Shown here: one piece after another, positions 33,066 through 46,653 of the stretch
Layout: every line of letters starts with the position of its first letter
How positions within the stretch are numbered: position 1 is the first letter of the stretch
Notes under the pieces: model-generated
Database searches by the model: none
What the model was told of the DNA's origin: nothing
What the model saw: only the letters and a program-made list of their open reading frames with translations
Made by a program: the position numbers and the translations under genes
Source of the DNA: Isoetes taiwanensis
Lineage: Eukaryota; Streptophyta; Lycopodiopsida; Isoetales; Isoetaceae
DNA length: 64,000 nucleotides
Assembly: GCA_021234155.1 (NCBI GenBank)
Contig: JAJEKV010000002.1
Location: 19,023,592-19,087,591 of the forward strand
Direction: 5' to 3'

Positions 33066-35606
33066 TCTTGTGTACTTTGCTCTCCTTCGAGAACATGGGT
33101 GATCTTCTGACCACAAAACTTGGTTCCCAGGGCAATGTCGATGTTCTGAGTCCATTGGCAGAGCCAAATTATAGTTCCAGAGAGGGGAGGTTGCCGGTCC
33201 TTCCCCAGGGCCTTGGGGAGAGGATTTTTGGGGCAAGCAGCTTTCGGCGGGTTTTTAAGGTCCGTGCTCTGGCATCAACACCCCCCCTCCATGTCAAGAC
33301 ACGACATAAGCTCCCGGCCAAATCTGACAAGGAGAGAGCCTCCGAAACGAAAACCCTGTGGGTTGTTAGGTTCTAGAAGGGTTTGCATTTTGGGGGCCGA
33401 TTTTTTGTCTGTTGCAGTTGGGACGTGGCCGAGAAGCTGCAGTTGAGGTCATGGAGCAAGGGAAACTGACCGAACGGAGTTTGGCCCTATCCTCCTGCCG
33501 ATGTGGCAATTAGAAGTCGGGGGGCAGTTTTGCAGTGACAAGACATTCATAAATTCGTAATTAATGCATTGCACGAAATAAAATTCTCATTTTTTGCGAA
33601 CTGGAATCCTAATTCATCACCAGCACACAGCCCAATTTTCGGAATTTTTGGAGAAGGTCTAGATCAAAGGGTTAGCATTAGAACGGTCGGGGCAGCCCGT
33701 TGTGGGGCAACCAAGCTGGCACCCTTCCCCAAGTCAAACAAGGCTAGGACCTTGCATGGCTGCCTCATAAGGGGGGAGAGTTCGGACCCCATGAGGGGGG
33801 ATTCAAAAAAGTCTCCGAGGCAGCCTTTCCTGGCAGCGCTCCCACGGTGGACAGTACGCTAATGACCACCCTCCCGGAGCTCGGTTCCCCTATGTTGAAT
33901 CCTCCATTCACGGGCACTTCTTCGGGAAGGTCCAAAAGATTCCAAGATCGGTCTGGGGAAACTTATCAAACCGCGGAGCGTCCTGCGTGCGATCATGTAG
34001 AAACCGGAGTGTTTTGTCGTTCGGACATCGCAGAGGCTCCGGGATGGCAATTCGACTTCGCCAAGTCTTCTGGAATGGCAAAATTACCCTAGGGAGCAAG
34101 TTATAAGGTCAGTTTTGCAAAAGAAAGAAACACTCACGCCCTACACGGCAGTATCCGACATCCACATCCTAGGCCAATTGACTACGAGTGTGCTGGACAT
34201 GAGCTACTTTGGCGATTCTTGGAGGAGGGGTGGTCATCTCGCCACGAAACTTGGTCCCCAGGGCATTGTCGATGTTCTGAGTCCATTGGCAGAGCCAAAT
34301 CACGGTTCCGGAGAGAAGAGGTTGCCCGTCCGTCCTCAGGGCCTTGGGGAGAGGATTTTTGGGGCAAGCAGCTTCCGAGGGGATTTTAGGGTCCACGCTG
34401 GCATCAACACCTCCCCATCCACGTCAAGACACGGCACAAGATCCCGGCCGAATTTGACAAGGAGAGAGCCTCGAAACGTAAACCCTGTAGGTTGCCAGGT
34501 TCTAGAAGGGTTTGCATTTTGGGGGACGAGTTTTCGTCTGTTGCAGTTGGGACGTGGCCCAGAAGTTGCAGTTGAGATCAGGGAGTAAGGGGAACTGATC
34601 GAACAGAGTTTGGTCCTGTCCTCCTCCCGATGTGGCAATTAGAAGTCGGGGGGCGGTTTTGCAGTGGCAAGACATTCATAAATTCATAATTAATGCATTG
34701 CACGAAATAAAATTATCATTTTTTGCGAACTGGAATACTAATTCATCACCAGCACACAACCCAATTTTCGGAATTTTTGGAGAAGGTCTAGATCAAAGGG
34801 TTAGCATTAGAACGGTCGGGGCTGCCCGTTGTGGGACAACCAAGCTGGCACCCTTCCCCAAGTCAAACAAGGCTAGGACCTTGCATGGCTGCCTCATAAG
34901 GGGGGAGAGTTCGGACCCCATGAGGGGGGATTCAAAAAAGTCTCCGAGGCAGCCTTTCCTGGCAGCGCTCCCACGGTGGACAGTACGCTAATGACCACCC
35001 TCCCGGAGCTCGGTTCCCCTATGTTGAATCCTCCATTCACGGGCACTTCTTCGGGAAGGTCCAAAAGATTCCAAGATCGGTCTGGGGAAACTTATCAAAC
35101 CGCGGAGCGTCCTGCGTGCGATCGTGTAGAAACCGGAGTGTTTTGTCGTTCGGACATCGCAGAGGCTCCGGGATGGCAATTCGACTTCGCCAAGTCTTCT
35201 GGAATGGCAAAATTACCCTAGGGAGCAAGTTATAAGGTCAGTTTTGCAAAAGAAAGAAACACTCACGCCCTACACGGCAGTATCCGACATCCACATCCTA
35301 GGCCAATTGACTACGAGTGTGCTAGACTTGAGCTACTTTGGCGATTCTTGGAGGAGGGGTGGTCATCTGGCCATGAAAGTTGGTCCCCAAGGCGTTTCGA
35401 TGTTCTGAGTTCATTGGCAGAGCCAAATCGCACTGGCCCGAGAGGGGAGGTTGCCCGTCCGTCCTTAGGGCCTTGGTGAGAGGATTTTTGGGGCAAGCCC
35501 CCATCCACGTCAAGACCGGCACAAGATCCGGGGGACAAGGAGAGAGCCTTTATGGTCCATGCTCAAGGCCAACACCCATCCTCCACGCCAAGGACGACTG
35601 TTTTAA

Positions 35607-36334
35607 GGTAGCCCTTATGGGATCGAAAGTTCGCCAAAAGGCTATTTTTTAGACATTCGAAATTGTGACGCTATGGTTTAGTAGGGCCCGTTATAGACCG
35701 AATAAAATAAAATTAGCCAACTTTTCTACAAACAAATCTCACTCCATTGAAAATTCGCCACATCCACTAAGCCATAACTATGGATTCGCCTTTTTGGAGA
35801 ACCCTCCTTCTCAAAGGGTTATTTCTTAAGGAATCGCCTAATATTCTAGGCTTTCTTCATAACCTAATCTATTCTCCATATCCATCCGGCTAGTACATAT
35901 GATAATTTTAAGAGCTATTTTGTAGCTATTGTGTTTCAAATACTTCTAAGGATGCACCGAGAGCATTTTTTTTTTTTTTTATCCTCCCTTTTAATAGATT
36001 TGTTTATCTACAAGGATAAGCCACGCTCTCATTTGCAAAGGTTAAGTTGTGTTATTGCATCATGCAAGTATAGTTATAATGTATTTGTGTCCTTGATTAA
36101 ATATGGATGCCTGAATTGAATAAAAATCTCACCAATGGCAAATTGCACTTGGAAAATAAAGACACTTAAATCTTGGCAAAATAATATTGGCCATGATTCC
36201 ACATCCTAGATTTTTATATAAAACATTCATGTCTAGAAAACATTCGCCAGCATAACTAATCTTGCAACTCTATTATTCGCCCGACCTTCTAAATTATGCT
36301 TAGACAAATTTGGCCTTTTATGGGCAACCCCGAG
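35607..36334 (-). mobile_element. Second copy of the hAT-type non-autonomous element
   Basis: Reverse-oriented relative of 10071-10781. It begins near GGTAGCCCTTATGGGATCGA and ends near GGCCTTTTATGGGCAACCCC, with collinear internal matches (for example the complement of AGGTCGGGCGAATAATAGAG). The outer CAGGG bases are degraded and no clean 8-bp duplication is visible. The word ACACCCATCCTCCAC occurs on both sides within array sequence. It interrupts an array unit, so it postdates or accompanied array formation. Confidence 0.85.
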
Positions 36335-39300
36335 GGACACCCATCCTCCACAAAGGTCCCGGTCCGAATCCGACAAAGGAGAGGGCCTCCAAAACGTAAA
36401 CCCTGTGGGTTGCCAGGTTCTAGAAGGGTTTGTATTTTGGGGGCTGATTTTTGGTCTGTTGCAGTTGGGACGTGGCCGAGAAGCTACAGTTGAGGTCACA
36501 GAGCAAGGGGAACTGACCAAACGGAGTTTGGGCCTGTCCTCCTCCCGATGTGGCAGGCAATTAGAAGTCCGGTGGCGGTTTTGCAGTGGCAAGACATTCA
36601 TAAATTCGTAATTAATGCATTGCACGAAATTAAATTCTGCTTTTTTGCGAACTGGATTCCTAATTCATCACCAACACACAACCCAATTTTTGGAATTTTC
36701 GGAGAAGGTCTAAATCAAAGGGTTAGCATTAGATTGGTCGGGGCAGCTCCTTGAAGCTGGCACCCTTCCCCAAAGGCCAGGACCTTGTACGGCTGCCACA
36801 CAAGAGGGGAGAGTTCGGACCCCAAGAGGGGGAATCCAAAAAAGTTCCCGAGGCAGCCTTTCCTGGCAGCGCTCCCACGATGGACAGTATGCTAATGACC
36901 ACCCTACCGGAGCCCGGTTCCCCTATCCGACCGTTGAATCCTCCGTTTAAGGGCCCTTCTTCGGGAGGTCCAAAAGATTCCAAGATCGGTCTGAGGGAAC
37001 TTGTCAAACCGCGGAGCGTCCTGCGTGCGACTGTGTAGAAACCGAAGTGTTTTGTCGTTCGGACATCGCGGAGGCTTCGAAATATCAATTCGACTTCGCC
37101 AAATCGTCCAGAATTACGAAATTACCCTAGGAAGCAAGTTACAAGATCAGGTTTACAAAAGAAAGGAACACTCACGCCCTACACGGCAGTATCCGACATC
37201 CACATCCTAGGCCAATTGACTACGAGTGTGCTGGACATGAGCTACTTTGGCGATTCTTGGAGGAGGGATGGTCATCTCTCCACGAAACTTGGTCCTCAGG
37301 GCATTATCGATGTTCTGAGTCAATTGGCAGAGCCAAATCACGGTTCCGGAGAGGGGAGATTGCCCGTCCGTCCTCAGGGCCTTGGGGAGAGGATTTTTGG
37401 GGCAAGCAGCTTCCGGGGGGATTTTAGGGTCCACGCTCTGGCATCAACACCACCCCTCCACGTCAAGACACGACACAAGGTCCCGGCCGAATCTGACAAG
37501 GAGAGAGCCTCGAAACGTAAACCCTGTAGGTTGCCAGGTTATAGAAGGGTTTGCATTTTGGGGGGCGAGTTTTGGTCTGTTGCAGTTGGGACGTGGCTGA
37601 GAAACTGTAGTTGAGGTCAGGGAGCAAGGGGAACTGATCGAACGGAGTTTGGACCTGTTCTCCTCCCGATGTGGCAATTAGAAGTCGGGGGGCAGTTTTG
37701 CAGTGGCAAGACATTCATAAATTCGTAATTAATGCATTGCAGAAATAAAATTCTCATTTTTTGCGAACTGGAATCCTAATTCATCACCAGCACACAGTCC
37801 AATTTTCGGAATTTTTTGAGAAGGTCTAGATCAAAGGGTCAGCATTAGAACGGTCGGGGCAGCCCGTTGTGGGGCAACCAAGCTGGCACTCTTCTCCAAG
37901 TCAAACAAGGCCAGGACCTTGCATGGCTGCCTCACAAGGGGGGAGAGTTCGGATCCCAGGAGGGGGGATTCAAAAAAGTTTTCGAGGCAGCCTTTCCTGG
38001 CAGCGCCCACGGTGGACAGTACGCTAATGACCACCCTCCCGGAGCCCGGTTCCCCTTTCCAACCGTTGAATCCTCCATTCACGGGCACTTCTTCGGGATG
38101 GTCCAAAAGATTCCAAGGTCGGTTTGGGAAAACTTATCAAACCGCGGAGCGTCCTGCGTGCGATCGTGTAGAAACCGGAGTGTTTTGTCGTTCGGACATC
38201 GCAGAGGCTCCGGAATGGCAATTCGACTTCGCCAAGTCGTCTGGAATGGCAAAATTACCCTAGGGAGCAAGTTATAAGGTCAGTTTTGCAAAAGAAAGAA
38301 ATGCTCACGCCCGACACGGCAGTATCCGCATCCACATCCTAGGCCAATTGACTACGAGTGTGCTGGACATGAGCTACATTGGCGATTCTTGGAGGAGGGG
38401 TGGTCATCTGGCCATGAAACTTGGTCCCCAGGGCATTGTCGATGTTCTGAGTCCATTGGCAGAGCCAAATCACGGTTTTGGAGAGGGGAGGTTGCTCGTC
38501 CGTCCTCAGGGCCTTGGGGAGAGGATTTTTGGGGCAAGCAGCTTCCGGAAGGGTTTTATGGTCCATGCTCTGGCATCAACACCCCTCCTCCACGTCAAGA
38601 GACGGCACAAGTTCCCAGCCAAATCTGACAAGGAGAGGGCCTCCGAAACGTAAACCCTGTGGGTTGCCAGGTTCTAGAAGGGTTTGTATTTTGGGGGCCG
38701 AGTTTTGGTCTGCTGCAGTTGGGACGTGGCCAAGACGCTGCAGTTGAGGTCACGGAGCAAGGGGAACTGACCGAACGGAGTTTGGGCCTGTTCTCCTCCC
38801 GATGTGGCAATTAGAAGTCGGGGGCCGGTTTTGCAGTGGCAAGACACTCATAAATTCGTAGTTAATGCATTGCATGAAATTAGATTCTGCTTTTTTGCGA
38901 ACTGGATTCCTAATTCATCACTAGGACACAACCCAATTTTTGGAATTTTTTAGATCAAATGGTTAGCATTAGAATGGTCGGGGCAGCTCGTTGTGGGGCA
39001 ACTAAGCTGGCACCCTTCCCCAAGTCAAACATGGCCAGGACCTTGTAGGGCTGCCTCACAAGAGTGGAGAGTTCGGACCCAGGAGGGGGGATCCAAAAAA
39101 GTTCCCGAGGCAGCCTTTCCTGGCAGTTACAAGGTCAGTTTTACAACAAGAAGGAAACAGTCACGCCCTACACGGCAGTATCTGGCATCCACATCCTAGG
39201 TCAATTGACTACGAGTGTGCTGGACATAAGCTACTTTGGCAATTCTTGAAGGAGGGATGGTCTTCTAGCCATGAAACTTGGTCCCCAGGGCAATGTTGAT

Positions 39301-41124
39301 GTTTTGAGTCCATTGGCAGAGCCAAATCACGGTTCCGGAGAGGGGAGATTGCACATCCATCCCCAAGGCCTTGGAGAGAGGATTTTTGGGGCAAGCAGCT
39401 TCCGGGGGGATTTTATAGTCCGTGCTCTGGCATCAACATCCCCCCTCCACGTCAAGACATGATGCAAGGTCCCGATCGAATCTGACAAAGAGAGGGCCTC
39501 CAAAACGTAAACCCTATGGGTTGCTAGGTTCTAGAAGTGTTTGCATTTTGGGGGCCGAGTTTTAGTCTGTTGTAGTTGGGACGTGGCCAAAAAGCTGCAG
39601 TTGAGAACGCGGAGCAAGGGGAACTGACAGAACGGAGTTCGGGCCCATCCTCCTCCCGATGTGGCAACTAGAAGTCGGGGGGTGCTTTTGCAGTGGCGCC
39701 CCAGCTGAATTCCGAATTCATCACCAGCACATAGCCCAGTTTTCGGAATTTTTGGAGAAGGTCTAGATCAAAGGGTTAGCATTGAAACGGTCAGGGCGGC
39801 CCGTTGTGGGGCAACCGAGCTGGCACCCTTTCCCAAGTCAAACAAGATCAGGACCTTGCACGTCTGCCTCACGAGAGGGGAGAGTCCGGACCCCAAGAGG
39901 CGGCATCCAAAAGTTTTCGAGGCAGCCTTTCCTGGCATGCTCCCACGGTGGGCAGTACGCTAATGACCATCCTCCCGGTGCCCGATTCCCCTATCCGACC
40001 GTTGAAACCTCCGTTCAAGGGCCCTTCTTCAGGAAGATCCAAAGGATTCCAAGATCGGTCCGGGGGAACTTGTCAAACCGCGGAGCGTCCTGAGGGCGTC
40101 CGTGTAGAAACCGGAGTGTTTTGTCGTTCGGGAACCGTGGAGGCTCCGGAATTGCAATTTGATTTTGCCAAGCCATCCGGAATGGCGAATTACCCTAGGG
40201 AGCAAGTTACAAGATCAGTTTTGCAAAAGAAAGAAACACTCACGCCCTACATGACAGTATCCAGCATCCACATCCTAAGATTGACTACGAGTGTACTGGA
40301 CATGACCTACTTTGGCGCTTCTTGGAGGAGGGGTGGTCTTATGGCCATGAAACTTAATCCCCAGGGCAATGTCAACATTCTGAGTCCATTGGCAGAGCCA
40401 AATCACGGTTCCGGAGAGGGGAGGTTGCCCGTCCGTCCTCAGGGCCTTGGGGAGAGAATTTTTGGGGCAAGCAGCTTCTGGGGGGATTTTAGGGTCCACG
40501 CTGTGGCATCAACACCCCCCTCCATGTCAAGACACGGCACAAGGTCCCGGCCGAATCCGACAAGGAGAGAGCCTCCGAAACGTAAACCCTGTCGGTTGCC
40601 AGGTTCTAGAAGGGTTTGCATTTTGGGGGCCGAGTTTTGGTCTGTTGCAGTTGGGACGTGGCTGAGAAGCTGTAGTTGAGGTCAGGGAGCAAGGGGAACT
40701 GATCGAACGGAGTTTGGACCTGTTCTCCTCCCGATGTGGCAATTAGAAGTCGGGGGGCAGTTTTGCAGTGGCAAGACATTCATAAATTCGTAATTAATGC
40801 ATTGCACGAAATAAAATTCTCATTTTTTGGGAACTGGAATCCTAATTCATCACCAGCACACAGCCCAATTTTTGGAATTTTTGGAGAAGGTCTAGATCAA
40901 AGGGTTAGCATTAGAACGGTCGGGGCAGCCCGTTGTGGTGCAACCAAGCTGGCACCCTTCCCCAAGTCAAACAAGGCCAGGACCTTGCATGGCTGCCTCA
41001 CAAGGGGGGACAATTTGAACCCCAGGAGGGGGGATTCAAAAATGTTTCCGAGGCAGCCTTTCTTGGCAGCGCTCCAACGGTGGACAGTACACTAATTACC
41101 ACCCTCTCGGAGCCCGGTTCACCT

Positions 41125-41171
41125 AGGCGGATTGGCCTCCGCGGACGATAAAAGAACCTTCCTTCCTTCCT
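41125..41171 (+). repeat. 47-bp SINE-like insert in array unit
   Basis: Relative to units reading GGTTCCCCTATCCGACC, this unit has 47 extra bases containing GGATTGGCCTCCGCGGACG, an A-run and (CCTT)n. The core matches the 3' end of the SINE-like family at 472-536, with a different tail. Confidence 0.7.
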
Positions 41172-42285
41172 ATCCGACCGTTGAATCCTCCATTCACGGG
41201 CACTTCTTCGGGAAGGTCCAAAAGATTCCAAGATCGGTCTGGGAAAACTTATCAAACCGCGGAGCGTCCTGCGTGCGATCGTGTAGAAACCGGAGTGTTT
41301 TGTCGTTCGGACATTGCAGAGGCTCCGGAATACCAATTCGACTTCGCCAAGTCGTCTGGAATGGCAAAATTACAAGTTTTGCAAAAGAAAGAAACACTCA
41401 CGTCCTATACGGCAGTATCCGACATCCACATCCTAGGCCAATTGACTACGAGTGCGCTGGACATGAGCTACTTTGGCGATTCTTGGAGGAAGGGTGGTCA
41501 TCTCGCCACGAAACTTGGTCCCCAGGGCATTGTCGATATTGTGAGTTTATTGACAGAGCCAAATCACGGTTCCGGAGAGGGGAGGTTGCCCGTCCGTCCT
41601 CAGGGCCTTGGGGAGAGGATTTTTGGGGCAAGCAGCTTCCGGGGGGATTTTAGGGTCCACACTCTGGCATCAACACCCCCCCTCCACGTCAAGACACGGC
41701 ACAAGGTCCCGGCCGAATCTGACAAGGAGAGAGCCTCGAAACGTAAACCCTGTAGGTTGCCAGGTTCTAGAAGGGTTTGCATTTTGGGGGCCGAGTTTTG
41801 GTCTGTTGCAGGTGGGACGTGGCTGAGAAGCTGTAGTTGAGGTCAGGGAGCAAGGGGAACTGATCGAACGGAGTTTGGACCTGTTCTCCTCCCGATGTGG
41901 CAATTAGAAGTCGGGGGGCAGTTTTGCAGTGGCAAGACATTCATAAATTCGTAATTAATGCATTGCACGAAATAAAATTCTCATTTTTTGCGAACTGAAA
42001 TCCTAATTAATCACCAGCACACAGCCCAATTTTCGGAATTTTTGGAGAAGGTCTAGATCAAAGGGTTAGCATTAGAACGGTCGGGGCAGCCCGTTGTGGG
42101 GCAACCAAGCTGGCACCCTTCCCCAAGTCAAACAAGGCCAGGACCTTGCATGGCTGCCTCACAAGGGGGGAGAATTTGAACCCCAGGAGGGGGGATTCAA
42201 AAATGTTTCCGAGGCAGCCTTTCCTGGCAGCGCTCCCACGGTGGACAGTACACTAATTACCACCCTCTCGGAGCCCGGTTCCCCT

Positions 42286-42332
42286 AGGCCGATTGGCCTC
42301 CGCGGACGATAAAAGAACCTTCCTTCCTTCCT
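42286..42332 (+). repeat. 47-bp SINE-like insert in array unit
   Basis: Same insert at the same position in the next unit, with GGCCGATTGGCCTCCGCGG. Confidence 0.7.
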
Positions 42333-44588
42333 ATCCGACCGTTGAATCCTCCATTCATGGGCACTTCTTCGGAAAGGTCCAAAAGATTCCAAGATCGGTC
42401 TGGGAAAACTTCTCAAACTGCGGAGCGTCCTGCGTGCGATCGTGTAGAAACCGGAGTGTTTTGTCGTTCGGACATTGCAGAGGCTCCGGAATACCAATTC
42501 GACTTCGCCAAGTCGTCTGGAATGGCAAAATTACAAGTTTTGCAAAAGAAAGAAACACTCACGTCCTATACGGCAGTATCCGACATCCACATCCTAGGCC
42601 AATTGACTACGAGTGCGCTGGACATGAGCTACTTTGGCGATTCTTGGAGGAGGGGTGGTCATCTCGCCACGAAACTTGGTCCCCAGGGCATTGTCGATAT
42701 TTTGAGTTTATTGACAGAGCCAAATCACGGTTAGGGCCTTGGGGAGAGAATTTTTGGGGCAAGCAGCTTCTGGGGGGATTTTAGGGTCCACACTCTGGCA
42801 TCAACACCCCCCTCCACGTCAAGACACGGCACAAGGTCCCGGCCGAATCCGACAAGGAGAGAGCCTCCGAAACGTAAACCCTGTCGGTTGCCAGGTTCTA
42901 GAAGGGTTTGCATTTTGGGGGCCGAGTTTTGGTCTGTTGCAGTTGGGACATAGTCGAGAAGCTGCAGTTGAGATCAGGGAGCAAGGGGAACTGATCGAAC
43001 GGAGTTTGGACCTGTCCTCCTCCCGATGTGGCAATTAGAAGTCGGGGGGCGGTTTTGCAATGACAAGACATTCATAAATTCGTAATTAATGCATTGCACG
43101 AAATAAAATTCTCATTTTTTGCGAACTGGAATCCTAATTCATCACCAGCACACAGTCCAATTTTCGGAATTTTTTGAGAAGGTCGGGGCAGCCCGTTGTG
43201 GGGCAACCAAGCTGGCACCCTTCTCCAAGTCAAACAAGGCCAGGACCTTGCATGGCTGCCTCACAAGGGGGGAGAGTTCGGATCCCAGGAGGGGGGATTC
43301 AAAAGTTTCCAGGCAAGCCTTTCCCCGCAACCGGCCCCGGGTGGACAAGACGCTAATGACCACCCTCCCGGAGTCCGGTTCCCCTTTCCGACCGTTGAAT
43401 CCTCCATTCACGGGCACTTCTTCGGGATGGTCCAAAAGATTCCAAGATCGGTTTGGGAAAACTTATCAAACCGCGGAGCGCCCCGTCTTGATCGTGTAAA
43501 CCGGAGTGTTTTGTCGTTTCTGGACATCGCAGGGCTTCTGAATGGCAATTCGACTTCGCCAAGTCAGTTCGAATGGCAAAATTACCCTAGGGAGCAAGTT
43601 ATAAGGTCGGTTTTGCAAAGAAAGAAACACTCACGCCCTACACCTGCAAAGATCCGCGTGATCCACATCCTAGGCCAATTGACTACGAATGTGCTGGACA
43701 TGAGCTACATTGGCGATTCTTGGAGGAGGGGTGGTCATCTGGCCATGAAACTTGGTCCCCAAGGCATTGTCGATGTTATGAGTTCATTGGCAGAGCTAAA
43801 TCACGGTTTTGGAGAGGGGAGGTTGCTCGTTCGTCCTCAGGGCCTTGGGGAGAGGATTTTTGGGGCAAGCAGCTTCCGAAAGGGTTTTATGGTCCATGCT
43901 CACGGCCAACACCCCTCCTCCACGCCAAGAGACGGCACAAGTTCCCGACCCAATCGACAAGGAGAGGGCCTCCGAAACGTAAACCCTGTGGGTTGCCAGG
44001 TTCTAGAAGGGTTTGTATTTTGGGGGCCGCATTTGGGACGTGGCCAAGAAGCTGCAGCTGAGGTCACGGAGCAAGGGGAACTGACCGAACGGAGTTTGGG
44101 CCTGTTCTCCTCCCGATGTGGCAATTAGAAGTCGGGGGCCGGTTTTGCAGTGGCAAGACACTCATAAATTCGTAGTTAATGCATTGCATGAAATTAGATT
44201 CTGCTTTTTTGCGAACTGGATTCCTAATTCATCACTAGGACACAACCCAATTTTTGGAATTTTTTAGATCAAATGGTTAGCATTAGAATGGTCGGGGCAG
44301 CTCGTTGTGGGGCAACTAAGCTGGCACCCTTCCCCAAGTCAAACATGGCCAGGACCTTGTAGGGCTGCCTCACAAGAGTGGAGAGTTCGGACCCGGAGGG
44401 GGGATCCAAAAGTTCCCGAGGCGGCCTTTCCCCGGCGGTTACAAGGTCGGGCTTTTACAACAAAGAAGGAAATGGGTCACGCCCTACACTCGGCGGTATC
44501 AGCATCCACATCCTAGGTCAATTGACTACGAGTGTCTTTGGACATAAGCTACTTTGGCAATTCTTGAAGGAGGATGGTCTTCTAGCCA

Positions 44589-45564
44589 TGAATCATGGCC
44601 CGGGGGGTGGTCCACGATGTTTTGGTTATTTAATGGCAAAAATATGGCAAAAAGTATGGCAAAAGTTGTGCAAACACCTCTAATTGTTGCCTAGTGGTAT
44701 ATGGGCATAGTTATGAATTTTTGAACAATAAAGGACCATTGACTTTATTGGGGTTAAGGTTGCAATCCAATAGATGGGGTCGAGGAGAAAAGGGCAATCT
44801 ATTAATATGCCAAAAGGAATGTGCTAAAGATGGTCCTACGCTTATTTAAGACAATATCTTGTCTTTAATAGAAAAAGGGCCTACACTTGCTTTATGAGAC
44901 AAAGGATGGATATTTTTTTAAAGAGATGGGCCTTTATTATTAAAAAGGCAAACGTGGGGGAAGCGACCTGTAACAGAGATATACAGATGGGGGCATCGAT
45001 CTGTTAGTAGAGAACAGAGATGGGCGACATGGAGAACAGGTTTTCGGGCCATGAACATTGATTCGTGGGCGATGAATAGTGCTCCTGGACGAAAGCGAAG
45101 TTCGTGGGCGATCTTTCTGGCATCCGGATCACATGGATGAGCAGGCCAGCCGTCAAGCTGTAGCTGCAGGGATTGAAAGACAGGGATTGATGTGGATCAA
45201 TAAGCCGAGATCTGTTTCTGAGATAGTGAAGCGGTCGGCTAGTCCGAGGATGCATGAGCTGGCCTACCTGCTTTCCGAGTTGCAGGATCTTGATTTGGGG
45301 CTGAGTTCTAAGTGGATTCCTCTTAACTGATAAGTGGGTTATCAGTTCTTGCTTAAGAGCTACGCGGAGTAGCTACAGAATGTTTGGAGAGATTGTTTGC
45401 CATACCAGTTGCCATTGCAGTGCCATAACCTGTGGACCCGGTTGGGTGGTTAAGCGTGCTTAGCAACGTATTGTCTGTGACATATGTGATGTAACTGGAT
45501 CATGATATACAATAAAGATATTGTTGAGTAGTTTCTGTTTTCCCATAAACAAAGAATCGTATCA
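44589..45564 (+). repeat. 5' LTR
   Basis: 976 bp, starting TGAATCATGGCCC and ending ATCGTATCA. Its 3' end is two bases from the primer-binding site. The longest open frame (83 residues) has no known motif. Confidence 0.85.
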
Positions 45565-46653
45565 AGTGGTATCAGAGCGGAAGTTGCGATTCTTATGGAA
45601 TCTATGGGCTGTGGGAACATCACTGAGACTTTGAATATCTCCTTTGGATTAGAATCAAAGAAGATGGAACTGGTGGTGGTATTCATTAGATGGTGGTATT
45701 ATACTCTAATGACTGTGACACACCAAGAATCTTGCAAGCTTGTGCTGCAAGTAAAAAAATGGGTTTTTGAAAGAAGTGTTAGGGGTGAAGTACATAGCTA
45801 AACAGGCGAATCTTGGAGCGTGGCGTCCAAGGTGGAAATTCTAGAGCCCCAAGAATTTATGTAATTCTGGGACAAGGATTTTGTGCCTGATGAATAAGCC
45901 TATTATTCTAATACATTGGATTTGGTGATTACTGAATGAGGCTGGAGCATCAGTAGCAGTAGAAAAGAAAAAGTTCGGTGCTTTCGTGGAGAATGCTCGA
46001 AGCGTAATGGGACCGATTTGTTGAGGATGAGTCCGAGTCCGGATTTTGGGGAAATTCCTATGATCATTAGGGGGATTATGGAATAAATAAAGCATCTTGT
46101 TTGGGATTGCGGAGTCAGAACGTGGAGATCTGAGAGATTGACTGGCCGTGGGGGTCACTCATATAAATATTTGACTTTGGGAGTCATATTAACATTGGAC
46201 CTTATTTGGTCGTTTTGCTTAGTATTAAGCATTGGGAAGGAACTTCTAGATCCTAGGACAAAGACTGTCAAGGGTATGGATGCTAAGATTTGGATCTTGA
46301 ATCTCAAATTGCTTCCTATGAGACGGACTTATGGGTAAAAGATTGTAAAGGTTGATTTGGTTTGTAATATTTGATTTTTATGTGGAATAAAAATTAAATT
46401 ATTATGAAAAATATGGTACAAAATTAGGAAGCACCGTGGAGGTCCCGATCGATAGTGATGTGCCACGGAGGTACAAAAGGATATATCGTCTTTGTGGAAG
46501 CACGCACGCACAAGTATCCGAAACTATTTTGAATTTGGACGCTGGTCCTTTAAACATTCTTGGGGGCAATCACCTTGAGAAGGGATGGGTCCCTCTACAG
46601 GCGTCTCGAAGATCATTGACGAGCGATCTTCTTTAAGAAGGGATGGATTGATC
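45565..46653 (+). other. Internal region of the LTR element, non-coding
   Basis: Contains the primer-binding site at 45567-45578 and short frames only. The first, at 45595-45801, is 68 residues with no gag motif. The size and lack of pol place it with small non-autonomous LTR elements that need proteins from elsewhere. Confidence 0.75.

Noticed and set aside
45004-45330. 83-residue frames in the LTR (both strands)
   Set aside because: They lie inside an LTR, recur in altered form in the other LTR, and have no gag or pol motif.
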